NCBI GenBank assembly: GCA_001312405.1
Contig: BBDR01000011.1
Location: 1 to 64,000 of the forward strand
From: Clostridium sp. NkU-1
Lineage (GTDB): Bacteria > Bacillota_A > Clostridia > Lachnospirales > Lachnospiraceae
Length of the DNA: 64,000 nucleotides
Direction of reading: 5' to 3'
This document shows positions 10,615 through 21,238 of the stretch, piece after piece (the first letter of the stretch is position 1; every line of letters begins with the position of its first letter). The translations under genes and the position numbers were made by a program. The notes below the pieces were generated by a model, which was not told the origin of the DNA, did not search any database, and saw only the letters and a program-made list of their open reading frames with translations.

Positions 10615-12602
10615 ATGAAAAATTTAAGTGGAAGGCAAAAACCAAATTATCTTTTGGATTCGTCGTATGTGATGTGTTCCTGTGCAAAGCAGCCGCCGGA
10701 ATACTGTAAAAAATTGGATACGGAATGTTTTGAGTATTACAGGCTGTTAAGGGCAACGGATAATAATAATGGAGTATTCGGAAAGGATAGTCCGTTTATC
10801 AGGGATATTGATTGCGAACCTTTTATAAATCTGGATAAATTCGGATGTTGTCAGGCTGACAATTATATCAGTGCTATGAATGATATTATACAAAATTTGT
10901 ATAAGGGTATGAAGAACTATCCGCAAGACAGCCGTCAATATCAGACATTGCTGAATAAATATGAATATTATTCGGGCTGTGTTTCATTTGCCCTGAATCA
11001 GAAAGATTCTGCTAAACCATTTAGAAATTATCCTTGTGTTCTGGAATTAATAGATAGCTGGTTTCATACAGATGATAAGACCAGAATGAGTAATAAACTG
11101 GAAGTTATCGCGCGAATGAAGAAAATGCAGGATAGTTACAAGAAGCAAATCAGGGAAGCTATTTCTGAATTGCGCAGAGGTTCTTATCAATATCTGGAAG
11201 ATGAAGGTTTTGCTTCTTCTTTACTAAAGGCGTTACCGAAAGCAGAAGAGGAAAAAGGATATTTGAATCCCCCAATATGGACGGACAAAAAAGCAGTGGA
11301 TTCTAAAAAGCTTTTAAGCTATTTTGATGAGGAAGAAAAGAAAAAAAGGGAACTATTGAATCAGGAACTGAATGCCCAGTCAGATATGATAAAAAAGGTG
11401 AATGAATGTTTAAATGATGTGGAAAACTGGGGACATTGCAAATGTGCGTCTGTATTTGCTTCTGATGAAGATTATGATTCCAATTTGGTCTATATCGATG
11501 ATATTGATATAATTTTATCAGATATTAAGAAATTGGAAAACAAATTCTATGTTGCTTTAGGGCGTGTTCGGGGGTTTAAGGCTATTGCAGAAAAATATGG
11601 AATCGTAGAGGAAACAAAAAAAGTTGGAAAATCTGGTGCAGAAGATTTATTCTAATTTTACTGCTTTGAGTACAGAAATGGCTAAATTGAGAAGCAGTAT
11701 TTATGAACGCCCTATTGTGACAGAGGATTCTTTTCTGGTCTGCAGATGCGGCGGTATTATTAAGGTTGTACAAAATGGAAGTTGGATAAATATTAGCAAA
11801 AACAGGATTGAGAGTAATATTATTGATTTGATCAGGCATGCAGATAAAACATTATATGAGAAGTGTATAGAACGTCTCAATTCCAGCATGAGTAATGATT
11901 ATAAATTTTCTGCTATTAAAGCATTTAATATTGTACATGGGATTTTGATTTATGCAACTGGAACAGAAAAACAGAATAGAGATTATATAAAAGATAAGGA
12001 ATGTGAAGAGGCTCATAAGCCTGCTCCTCATGTAGAAATCACATTACGCCCAGCAAGAGATGTATTAAAACAGGCTAAGTATGGGGAAGTGGCTGCAAAT
12101 GCGGTAACTTTTTTTATCTGGTCCTTATTCATGGATTGGGATGGGTGTAACTATTGCTTTATCTACGGCAAGTATAGTTGAATCCGAGAAGGTAATAAGT
12201 TGGGAACAAATTAATGATATTCAATCTTTGATTGATATTCCGATTCAAATATTTAAGGATTCAGGTGAAATACCATATCTTGAATCTATAGCTGAAATTA
12301 GTAATGTATATGGAGTTACTAGTACTTGCTTTAGTATACTGGAAGCCTTAGTTTATAAGTCTTATGCAAATTTTGTTGGAGAAATAAAGGTCACAGTAAG
12401 TACATATTGTGAAGAATATCAATTTAGGGGAAAATATAATATTATGGGGGATAAAGAAGGGGAGTATACTTCGAGTTATAAACCGATACAAAAATCTGAC
12501 TTTTTGCTAAAGGTACCAGAAGATAATAAGACAACTATAAAATATAAAATTTATGAGGATGGTATGTTTCAAACTGGAGAGATTACTGATTTTATGTGGT
12601 AA
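10615..12602 (+). CDS. DUF4280 (PAAR-like) protein with coiled-coil insert, candidate effector
   Basis: Reconstruction of three pieces gives about 662 residues. The N-terminus (SSYVMCSCAKQPPEYC, then NLDKFGCCQADNY and NYPCVLELIDSW) and a distant segment near residue 365 (ERPIVTEDSFLVCRCGGIIKV) match the two halves of the PAAR-like DUF4280 domain, which caps VgrG-type spikes. About 200 lysine/glutamate-rich, probably coiled-coil residues lie between them. After the domain come about 280 residues without a recognised family, including one hydrophobic segment (TFLSGPYSWIGMGVTIALS) and a beta-rich end (VSTYCEEYQFRGKYNIM). Frameshifts are at 11623 (A7) and 12113 (T7); removing one base repairs each. 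ATG 10600 is an alternative start. A toxic C-terminus is inference from context. Confidence 0.55.
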
Positions 12603-12649
12603 TTTAATAAAATTTTAATTTATGGAAATATTAAAAGGAAGAGATAATT

Positions 12650-13043
12650 ATGGTTCAAATATTACTAATAATTTTTTTATATATTTATTGCATGCTATGT
12701 ATTTTACTATTCTGTTAAAGCAGCAATAATGAATTTCAAAAGTCATAAGTATAAAGGCCGTACTGTTGGTAAGATTATAAAAGTTTGTGAACATGTATCT
12801 TGGTATAAATTTTCTAAAAGAATTTATTATTATCCGATATATTCTTATACAGTAGAAGGAATTACATATGAAGAAAAGTTTCCGTTTTACGAAACATCAT
12901 CATCTATTTTACCAATTGGTAAGGATAATATACTTCTTTATGATAAAAAAACCCCAGGAATTTTATTCCTATTGGCAAAGAGAATGTCTGGTTTAAACAG
13001 TCTTTTATTGGTTTTTGTTGTATTTTATTTTGGATTATCATAA
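12650..13043 (+). CDS. Small two-helix membrane protein (DUF3592-like)
   Basis: About 130 residues: an N-terminal membrane helix (MVQILLIIFYIFIACYVFYY), a soluble beta-rich middle (RTVGKIIKVCEHVSWYKFS, YYPIYSYTVEGITYEEKF) and a C-terminal helix (SLLLVFVVFYFGLS). The alternation resembles DUF3592-type proteins. A T7 run near 12683 breaks the frame; removing one T joins the first helix to the rest. ATG 12650 follows AAAAGGAAGAG. Its place after the candidate effector makes it a possible immunity or accessory membrane protein. The function is unknown. Confidence 0.5.
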
Positions 13044-13270
13044 CAATTCTTATATTCTATAAAGTTGATTAATAAACTATTTTAAATAATATATACTATT
13101 ATGGTTAGAAGTGATCTTATTGTTGTTTTTTTTAAAAATTTTATTTGAGTTTAAAAAAAGTGAGTTTACTAATTTTGTGTGGTAAGTTTATTGAAAATTT
13201 ACATTACAATATTTCCTATCATTATATAAATTACAAAATCACAGAAATATGATGTTAAAAAGGAGAAGCT
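13044..13270. other. AT-rich intergenic stretch without recognised gene
   Basis: Very AT-rich, with many short T and A runs. I see no terminator, RNA or coding remnant that I can support. Confidence 0.5.
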
Positions 13271-13997
13271 ATGAAAAAGATATTTAAGACCCAGTTAAAA
13301 GGCTGATTCTGGGTTCTAATATGTTGATGGAAGATTAACGTAGTAGTATTAAAAAAATATAGGAAAATAATGAAAGAAGCTAAAAAAAATTGATAAAAAA
13401 AATGGAGGATATTGGGGTCAAATCAGAATATTTGTTTATTATATTATGTCAAGAGCTAGTTATTCTAATACTTCATCAGGAGAAGAGTTTGCTAAGATTT
13501 ACATAGAAAAGGCCTTAAGATTAAACCAAGAAACTTGTCATTATAAAGATTATAGAAGCAAATCTATACCATGAAATGGCCTGTTATAATAGTTGGGGGA
13601 ATCCTGATAAAGAACTGGAATATGAAAGCAAATGTATTAAAGTATTAGAAGGCTGGCAAACGAACGACAGTTATGATTTATTAATAGTCTATGCCAATAG
13701 AACTTCTTATTATTCTTTTCGTGATGATGATAAGGCAATGGAAGATTATAGAACAGCTATAGAGTGGTCTTCTTCCTATCCTGAATTAGCTAGCTTATTT
13801 TATTAAAGCTAAGGAGAATGTATGACTGATTGAAGCAATTAGAAAAAAGCCACGGAGTGTTTTGTAAGAGCTTATTATTTGTGGAACAAGAGGGCTTTGA
13901 TTGGCTAGATGGGAAAGTAAATAAAGTATTGTATAGGGTATATGAAGAATTGGAAAAGCTGGATTTAGATTATGAAACTTGGTTGGAGAAGCGCTAA
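13271..13997 (+). pseudogene. Broken TPR-like protein gene
   Basis: Several in-frame pieces read like one tetratricopeptide-type protein: IDKKNGGYWGQIRIFVYY, then GEEFAKIYIEKALRLNQE, then YHEMACYNSWGNPDKELEYE and DDDKAMEDYRTAIEWS, and finally a piece containing LLFVEQEGFDWLDGKVNK ending at 13997. The helical repeat pattern (small and aromatic residues every few positions) supports TPR. Frame breaks occur near 13305, 13385, 13550 and 13810, two or more of them not in long homopolymers, so real decay is plausible. A GGAGAAGCT site precedes ATG 13271. Position suggests a toxin-region accessory or immunity gene. Confidence 0.45.
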
Positions 13998-14149
13998 AAC
14001 AGGCAGGGTAAGATTTAAAAAGAGAATGGGGGAAATATGGGAAGGTGATTATAAAGAAATAAACTCTAATTCATATAACAATCAGGATATCATATAAATT
14101 AGCTGTTAATGGATTTACAAAAGGTATATACTGAACAGGAGGATCATAT

Positions 14150-14710
14150 TTGGAGAATGAGAAAGACCAGATAGGTGGATATGACGTATGGGAGATAAGG
14201 CAATATTTGGAAAAAAATCAGGAAAAGTATTTACAAAAGTTTAGGATGATCATTAATGGAAAAAGAGTATTTAACGGAGCAGCCGCTTTCTTTTGTGCTG
14301 AATGGTTCGCTTATCGGCTATTATGGCTGGAAGGAATTCTAATGTGGGTCATTTCTTCTGTAATATTATTAATTGCCATATTTGTAATATGTGGTATGAT
14401 GATAGGAGCTTATATCGGGAAAGAATCAGCTAATATGATATTCGTTCTGCTTATTATTGCGCGATTTATCGCGGTAGGAATGCTGGCTGATGCTGTTTAC
14501 TGGAGAAAGATCAAGAAAAGGATTGATGCAGACCATAACGAAGATATCCATAAGAAAAGTAAAATAAAGCAATTGGCAAATTCCATAGAATGCAAAGGCG
14601 TTTCTGTCTGGAGTGCGGTGATTATGTGGATGTTATTGGGGTTTGGAAATGTCATGCTTAAAATGCTGGGTGCATTGGCTACCTCCCTGAGTTTTTCTGT
14701 TTTTATATGA
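14150..14710 (+). CDS. Hypothetical membrane protein with about four helices
   Basis: The 186-residue protein has a short polar N-terminus (GGYDVWEIRQYLEKNQEKYLQ, DUF2628-like in feel), two adjoining hydrophobic segments (GILMWVISSVILLIAIFVI; FVLLIIARFIAVGMLADAV), a basic stretch (YWRKIKKRIDADHNED) and a C-terminal hydrophobic segment. TTG 14150 is chosen because AGGAGG lies seven bases upstream and no ATG fits. The frame is intact, unlike its neighbours. I do not recognise the family; it may be an immunity protein against a membrane-active toxin. Confidence 0.55.
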   Translation: MENEKDQIGGYDVWEIRQYLEKNQEKYLQKFRMIINGKRVFNGAAAFFCAEWFAYRLLWLEGILMWVISSVILLIAIFVICGMMIGAYIGKESANMIFVLLIIARFIAVGMLADAVYWRKIKKRIDADHNEDIHKKSKIKQLANSIECKGVSVWSAVIMWMLLGFGNVMLKMLGALATSLSFSVFI

Positions 14711-14764
14711 CAGTAAGTTTGCCTGAAATGGGGTGGCTATTAAAAGGAAGGGAATTTTAACAAG

Positions 14765-15373
14765 TTGATTAATGAAGAAAATTTAAAAAAAACATTGTTC
14801 GTAATAAATTGCAGGCAATTGCGGACAATGGCTATAAGAACTTCTCGGAAAAGATAGAGAATGAATTTGAGCTTCATTTTTTTGAAATCAGCAAAAGTCT
14901 GGAAAAGGAATTAAACAATATTTACAGCCAATATGAAAAATTGAAGAAAGCCGGTAAAGTGGGGAAACTGGAGTGGATATACTCATCCTTTTTGTATACA
15001 AGTTTCCTGGATCATTCACCAAGTTATCAAATTGATTTCTACGATTCTAAAGATCGTATTTCGGAAATTGAATGTACAGGAACATGGGATTTTAAATTTA
15101 TTTATGACTGTTATTATCATGTGGAACAGGAATTATTAGAAGAACTGAATAGACAGACCCGCTTAAAAAAAACATGAAATAAATGAAATGTTATCAGATC
15201 TTCAACAAAAGTTTCGTAGGCTGGCAGACGCCAGAATTCCTCCAGTCATAAAAAAATAGTTTAAACGAAAATAAAGAGATATTAATAAACGAAAATAATA
15301 TTAAGTTAATGCTGGGAGAATTTTTAGATAAATCTAAATTAATTGCGGAATGGGAGGCTGGCATATGGCGTTA
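14765..15373 (+). CDS. Hypothetical cytosolic protein, frameshifted
   Basis: About 200 residues, charged and helical, without signal or membrane segment: EKIENEFELHFFEISKSLEKE, YEKLKKAGKVGKLEWIYSSFL, then a beta stretch IECTGTWDFKFIYD. Breaks lie in A runs near 14790, 15172 and 15253; repairing them extends the protein through RRLADARIPPVIK and LMLGEFLDKSKLIAEWEAG to a stop at 15373, inside the next gene. A TTG start at 14765 is likely but weakly supported. The family is unknown. It closes the AT-rich region and may be the last immunity candidate of the toxin cluster. Confidence 0.5.
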
Positions 15374-16192
15374 ATTTTCTGGCTGATGGCCGTTTCCTGC
15401 ATCATTTATTATGTTGTGATCATTCTTTATTCAGGTCTGACCACGTCCCTTTCATTTATATGGCTTGTATTTGCTGCCATATGCATATTGCTGCCGTTAG
15501 GTTGGGAAACCTATGTAAAGCACAAGGATAAGGTTCCCTTATGGATTCCGGTGTCAGTGATTACCATGTGCTGTACCGGAATTCTGGTGTTTCTGGTGGT
15601 GGAGATCCTGGTATTTACGGGAGTTGCTGTCCGGGATACTTCCAATCTGGACTATGTTATTGTGCTGGGCGCCAGGGTAAAGGAAACAGGAGTCAGCAAA
15701 TCCTTAAAAAAACGGCTGGATAAAGCTATGGAGTACTTAGATGACAATCCCTCCACGATCCTGGTGCTGTCCGGCGGCCAGGGTGATGATGAACCTGTCA
15801 GCGAAGCCGCAGCCATGCGGGATTATCTGGTTTTTAACGGAGTAAAAGAGGAGCAGCTGATATTAGAGACACGCTCCACCAGTACCGTTGAGAATATTGC
15901 ATACAGCCGTGTAGCCATTGAAGAAGATCAGGCGGAAAGAAAAGCCCGCCGTCAGGAAAATCAGCCGATTTTCATGGAGCCGGGAACCTTTGAGGAGGTG
16001 CCGGATAAGCCCATTAAGATTGGTGTCCTCACTAGTGATTTTCATGTGTTTCGGGCGCTGCAGATTGGGAAAAAATGGGGAATACCGGATATCTATGGCA
16101 TATCCTGTGAATCCGACCCCATTCTTTTCGTACACTTTTGCGTTAGAGAGTGCGCCGCTATATTAAAAGACAAATTAGTGGGCAATATGTAA
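15365..16192 (+). CDS. YdcF/ElyC-SanA (DUF218) family membrane protein
   Basis: Four N-terminal membrane helices span residues 1-90 (ALIFWLMAVSCIIYYVVII; LSFIWLVFAAICILLP; ITMCCTGILVFLVVEILVF), followed by a DUF218 domain with DYVIVLGARVKETGVSKSL, LVLSGGQGDDEPVSEAAAM, LILETRSTSTVENI and IGVLTSDFHVFRAL. DUF218 proteins such as SanA and ElyC affect envelope or peptidoglycan precursor steps. ATG 15365 follows GGGAGG; the ATG at 15350 lacks a site. It overlaps the previous gene's corrected stop by nine bases. Composition returns to the GC-richer host style here. Confidence 0.8.
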   Translation: MALIFWLMAVSCIIYYVVIILYSGLTTSLSFIWLVFAAICILLPLGWETYVKHKDKVPLWIPVSVITMCCTGILVFLVVEILVFTGVAVRDTSNLDYVIVLGARVKETGVSKSLKKRLDKAMEYLDDNPSTILVLSGGQGDDEPVSEAAAMRDYLVFNGVKEEQLILETRSTSTVENIAYSRVAIEEDQAERKARRQENQPIFMEPGTFEEVPDKPIKIGVLTSDFHVFRALQIGKKWGIPDIYGISCESDPILFVHFCVRECAAILKDKLVGNM

Positions 16193-16199
16193 TTACACG

Positions 16200-16345
16200 A
16201 ATGCAACTAGCAGTGCGAAACAGGACAGGAGAAGATTTTCGTTGTGCCTGCACATAAGAAAATCTTATTATGGCCTGTTTCATAGGGCGAATGCCCGTGA
16301 GCCAGCGAATCTTACAGATTCGCTGGCTGCACTGCGGACTCACGT
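16200..16345. other. Structured intergenic element with nested inverted repeats
   Basis: Several nested stems are visible: AAGATTTTC/GAAAATCTT (about 16232-16266), GAAACAGG/CCTGTTTC around it, and GCCAGCGAATC/GATTCGCTGGC (16303-16329) enclosed by CGTGAG/CTCACG. There is no T run, so it is not a plain terminator. It may be a REP-like element or structured leader of the next gene. Confidence 0.5.
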
Positions 16346-16383
16346 ATAATAAATATGAACATGCAGGAGGAAAAAAACACAGA

Positions 16384-19310
16384 ATGAATCAGTTTAAAAA
16401 CCTTGCAGCCTATGAGGTTGTAGAAGAAAAGGCAATAAAAGAGATCAAAGCATCCGGATATGTCCTCCGCCATAAAAAAAGCGGAGCCAGGCTATTCCTC
16501 TTATCCTGTGATGATGAGAACAAAGTATTTTCCATCGGATTCCGTACCCCGCCGTCAGACAGCACCGGAGTTGCTCATATCCTGGAGCACAGCGTGCTCT
16601 GCGGATCAGATAAGTTTCCGGTGAAGGATCCGTTTGTGGAGCTGGTAAAGGGGTCTTTAAACACGTTCTTAAATGCAATGACCTACCCTGATAAAACGGT
16701 ATACCCGGTAGCCAGCTGCAATGAAAAGGATTTCCAGAATTTGATGAACGTGTACCTGGATGCAGTGCTTCATCCCAATATTTACAGGGAGCCGAAGATT
16801 TTCATGCAGGAGGGCTGGCATTATGAGCTGGAAAGTCCGGAATCTGATCTGATTTACAATGGTGTGGTATATAATGAGATGAAGGGAGCATTTTCTTCCC
16901 CGGAAGAAGTGCTGGACCGCTACACCAGGAAGACTCTTTTCCCGGATAACTGCTATGGACAGGAATCAGGCGGAGATCCTGCCTTTATTCCGGACCTTAC
17001 CTATGAAAACTTTCTGGCCTTTCATAAGAGGTATTATCATCCTTCCAACAGCTATATTTACCTCTATGGTGATATGGATATGGAAGAAAAGCTTGCATGG
17101 CTTGATAAAGAATACTTAAGCCAATACGATGAAATAACCATTGATTCCAGGATTCCAAGACAGAAGCCATTTTCAGAGCCAGTGGAGGGGGAGACTTTCT
17201 ATTCCATTACCGAAGGGGAATCCGAAGAAAATGCCACCTATCTTTCCATCAGCACAGCAGTGGGAACCGATTTAGATCCCAGGCTTTATATTGCATTCCA
17301 GATCCTGGAATACACCCTTCTTGATGCACCGGGCGCTCCCTTAAAGCAGGCCCTCATTGATGCCGGGATCGGCCAGGACATTTTAGGCGGGTATGACAGC
17401 GGCATTCTTCAGCCCTATTTTACCATTATTGCTAAAAATGCAAACAAAGAGCAGAGAGGGGAATTCCTTGCCGTTGTAAAAGGGACTTTAAGAAAGCTTG
17501 CAGACGAAGGAATCAACAGGAAGAGCCTGAAAGCCGGAATGAACTATTACGAATTCCGTTACCGGGAAGCGGATTACGGTTCAGCGCCAAAGGGCCTGAT
17601 GTATGGGCTTCAGTGCATGGACAGCTGGCTTTATGACGGGGATCCCATGATGCACTTAGAATATCAGGAGACCTTTGATTATTTAAAAAAAGGTAGTGGA
17701 TGACGGATATTTTGAGCAGCTCATCAGGGAATACCTTCTGGATAATCCGTTTGAGGCCGTCTTGACCGTAAGCCCCAAAAAGAATTTAACGGCAATGGAA
17801 GATGAGAAGGAAGCGAAGAAGCTGGCTGCATATAAAGCCTCCCTTTCAGAAGAGGAGCTTCGTGAACTTGCTGAACAGACCCGTGCTTTAAAGGAATACC
17901 AGGAAACACCGTCTCCCCAGGAGACCCTGGAAAAGATTCCCATGCTTTCACGAGAAGATATCAGCAGGGAGGCAGAGGAGATCATATGGGAAGAGAAAAC
18001 GGCCCATGGCGTCAAAGTGATCCATCATGAGATGTTTACCTCCGGAATCGGGTATTTAAAGGTTCTGTTTGATACTTCCGCAGTTCCTGTGGAGGATCTG
18101 CCTTATGTGGGATTTTTAAAATCCCTGCTTGGCTATGTGAATACGGAAAATTTCACCTATGGAGATCTGACCAGCGAGATCCATTTAAACAGCGGCGGTG
18201 TCAGCTTTAGTGTGACCTCTTATCCTGACTTAAAGAATAAGGGAAAGTTTACAGGCTTTTTTTATGGCAAGTGCCAGAGTGCTTTATGAGAAACTGGATT
18301 TTGGTTTCTCCATTCTTGGCGAGATTCTGACCCGTTCTATTTTGGATGATGAAAAGCGGATAGGCGAAATCATCAGTGAAACCAGGTCAAGGGCCAGAAT
18401 GAAGCTGGAAGGCTCCTGTCATTCGGCAGCAGTGGCCAGAGCCACTTCTTATTATTCCGCCACTTCTTCTTTTAACGATTTGACCGGCGGGATCGGGTAT
18501 TATGAATTTTTGGAGAATTTAGAAAAGGAATATCCTTCCCATAAGAAGGAGATCATTGCCCGCTTAAAGGCGGTCATGGAAAAGCTGTTCACCACCCAGA
18601 ATATGCTGGTCAGCTATACAGCAGATGATGAAGGCTATAAGCTGCTTCCTGAGGCACTTAAAAAGCTTACGGACCTGCTGCCGGAAGGAGAAGGAAAGCG
18701 TTATCCCTTTACCTTTTTGGCAGGAAACAGGAACGAGGGCTTTTGTACGGCTTCCCAGGTCAATTATGTAGCCAGATGCGGATCCTTTGCAGGAAGCGGC
18801 AGGGAATATACCGGGGCTCTTAAAATACTAAAGGTCATTTTAAGCTATGATTACCTGTGGATCAATTTAAGGGTCAAAGGAGGAGCCTATGGCTGCATGA
18901 GCGGCTTTGGACGCTCAGGAGAAGGGTATTTCACTTCCTACCGGGATCCAAACGTAAGAGAAACAAACCGGATTTATGACGGAATCGTGGATTATTTGGA
19001 GAGCTTCCAGGCCACAGACCGGGATATGACAAAGTACGTCATCGGCACCATTAGCGACATGGATGTTCCGTTCCCGCCGTCTACCAGAGGAAACAGGGGG
19101 CTTTCTGCCTATTTATCCGGCGTCACCCGGGAAATGATGGAAAAAGAGCGGGAAGAGGTATTAAACGCTACCCAGGAAGACATCCGCGGCCTGGCCTCTC
19201 TTGTAAAGGCCGTATTGGATAGTGGAAGTCTCTGCGTTATTGGAAATGAAGAAAAGATCATGGCGGAGAAGGATCTGTTTGGAGAAACAAAGAACCTGTT
19301 CCACTCATGA
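16384..19310 (+). CDS. M16C insulinase-family zinc peptidase (presequence-protease type)
   Basis: About 973 residues, normal for PreP/Cym1-like M16C enzymes. The inverted zinc motif HILEH lies in GVAHILEHSVLCGSDKF with the downstream acidic ligand region in NGVVYNEMKGAFSSPEE. The C-terminal half has the RVKGGAYGCMSGFGRSG arginine-tyrosine segment that binds substrate in M16 proteins. There is no signal peptide, so it acts in the cytosol on oligopeptides. Frameshifts lie at 17690 (A7) and 18258 (T7). AGGAGG precedes ATG 16384 at a slightly long distance. The gene precedes era, a common arrangement in this bacterial family. Confidence 0.88.
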
Positions 19311-19378
19311 CATTACGCCCTGCAGGCATACCCTTATGTCCAAAGAACATGGACACGAAAGAGGAAAGGAAAACCTAT

Positions 19379-20283
19379 ATGGAAAACAACTATAAATCAG
19401 GCTTTGTAACCCTGATCGGGCGTCCCAACGTTGGGAAGTCCACCCTGATGAACCAGCTCATAGGCCAGAAGATCGCCATTACTTCTGATAAGCCCCAGAC
19501 TACCAGAAACCGGATCCAGACCGTATATACGGATGAGAGAGGACAGATCATTTTTCTCGATACTCCCGGAATCCATAAGGCCAAAAACAAGCTGGGCGAA
19601 TATATGGTAAGTGTTGCGGAGCGCACCTTAAAGGAAGTGGATGTGGTGCTATGGCTGGTGGAACCGACTACCTACATCGGGGCCGGGGAGCAGCATATTG
19701 CAGAGCAGTTAAGCCAGGTGAAAACTCCTGTGATCCTTGTTATCAATAAAATTGATACGTTGAAAAACCAGGAGGGCATCCTGACCTTTATAAATGCTTA
19801 CAAGGATGTGTGCCAGTTTGCTGAGATTGTGCCGGTTTCCGCCTTAAAGGCCAAAAATACGGATCTGATGCTGGAGCTTATCTATAAATATCTTCCAAAG
19901 GGACCTCAGTATTATGATGAGGATACGGTTACAGACCAGCCATGCGCCAGATTTCAGCGGAGCTTATCAGGGAAAAGGCCCTTCGTCTTTTAAACGATGA
20001 GATTCCCCACGGGATCGCGGTGACGATTGAGAAGATGAAGGAGCGGGATAATGGCATCATGGATATAGAAGCCGAAATTATCTGCGAGCGGGAATCCCAC
20101 AAGGGAATCATCATTGGAAAGGGCGGTTCCATGCTTAAAAAGATCGGAAGTGCTGCCCGCAGGGAAATAGAAGGCCTGATGGATACAAAGGTAAATTTAC
20201 AGCTTTGGGTCAAGGTCCGGAAAGAATGGCGTGACAGCGAGCTGTATATGAAGAATTATGGCTATAATGATAAAGACATTTAA
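19379..20283 (+). CDS. era: GTPase Era, ribosome assembly factor
   Basis: The protein has all Era features: G1 GRPNVGKST, switch I with [11 protein letters not shown]3 DTPGIHK, G4 NKID and G5 SALK, then a KH domain with [15 protein letters not shown] that binds the 3' end of 16S rRNA. Reconstructed length is about 301 residues. One frameshift near 19940 (a missing base after GACCAGC) divides the GTPase and KH parts. ATG 19379 follows AGGAAAGG. It overlaps no neighbour and is followed closely by recO. Because era is essential in most bacteria, the break is probably a sequence error. Confidence 0.95.
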
Positions 20284-20316
20284 AAGTGGTGGCAGAAATT
20301 GAGGGAAGTTGAAACC

Positions 20317-20960
20317 ATGACGGGGATGGTAATAAGAGTGGCCCCGGTTGGAGAAATGGATAAGCGCCTTGTGATACTCACCAGGGAAAGAGGAAAGATC
20401 ACCGCATTTGCCAGAGGGGCCAGGCGGCCGGGGAATCCGCTTATGGCGGTAAGCCGCCCCTTTGCCTTCGGGCAGTTTTCCCTGTACGAGGGCAGGGATT
20501 CCTATACCCTTAGATCGGCGGAGATCACCAATTATTTTGAAGCATTGGCCCTGGATATGGAAGGAACCTGTTATGGCTCTTATTTTCTGGAGCTGGCTGA
20601 TTATTACGCCCGGGAGAATATGGACGGAACAGGGCTGTTAAAGCTCCTTTACCAGTCCATCCGGGCGCTGTTAAAACCGGCTCTGAAAAATGAACTGGTT
20701 CAGAGAGTTTTTGAACTGAAAGCAATGGTGCTAAACGGGGAATACACAGAAGCCCCTCCCTGCCCTGTCAGTGATTCGGCAGGCTATACATGGGAATATG
20801 TAATTGCCTCACCCCCAGAGCACCTATATACCTTTACCCTGACAGACCCGGTGCTGGAGGAATTTGGGCGCTGTGTGGAAATCAATAAAAAAACGCTACG
20901 TGGACAGGGAATTTCATTCCCTGGAGATTTTGCGGTTTCTAGTCTTTAAAAAAAGTTTGA
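20317..20960 (+). CDS. recO: DNA repair protein RecO
   Basis: The N-terminal OB-fold is recognisable (TGMVIRVAPVGEMDKRLVIL, RGKITAFARGARRP, SYTLRSAEI) and is followed by the helical domain (GSYFLELADYYARE, LVQRVFELKAMVLNGEY). RecO loads RecA with RecR and anneals single strands. An A7 run near 20889 breaks the end; removing one A gives the usual C-terminus VDREFHSLEILRFL, and a second A run near 20948 sets the stop at about 20960. The C-terminal zinc cysteines of some RecO proteins are reduced here. The start is ATG 20317 or TTG 20299. Zone ends the host-like block. Confidence 0.9.
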
Positions 20961-21002
20961 TACAACAATATTTAGTACGATTTTCTGCGAACTGAATGAT
21001 GA

Positions 21003-21031
21003 AGGATGGCCTTTGCGGCCTCCTTTTTTTT
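21003..21031 (+). terminator. Terminator after recO
   Basis: GGATGGCC and GGCCTCC form a short GC stem around TTTGC, followed by eight T residues. It lies at the left edge of the AT-rich RiPP island. Confidence 0.75.
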
Positions 21032-21238
21032 ATTTTGATAAAGCTGGCTATAGATAAAAATACTATAAAATGCCATGAGATAGTTTGGAATATTATAAAT
21101 AGCATAAAAACTGGGAAGGGAGTATTGATATTTTATTCTCAAATTTATATAATAAATTATGGATATATGTAGGTTGCAAAGTGAATTTTAAATCAGGCGG
21201 AAGAGATTTTTAAGATATTTAAAGGGGTTGAGTTTGGT

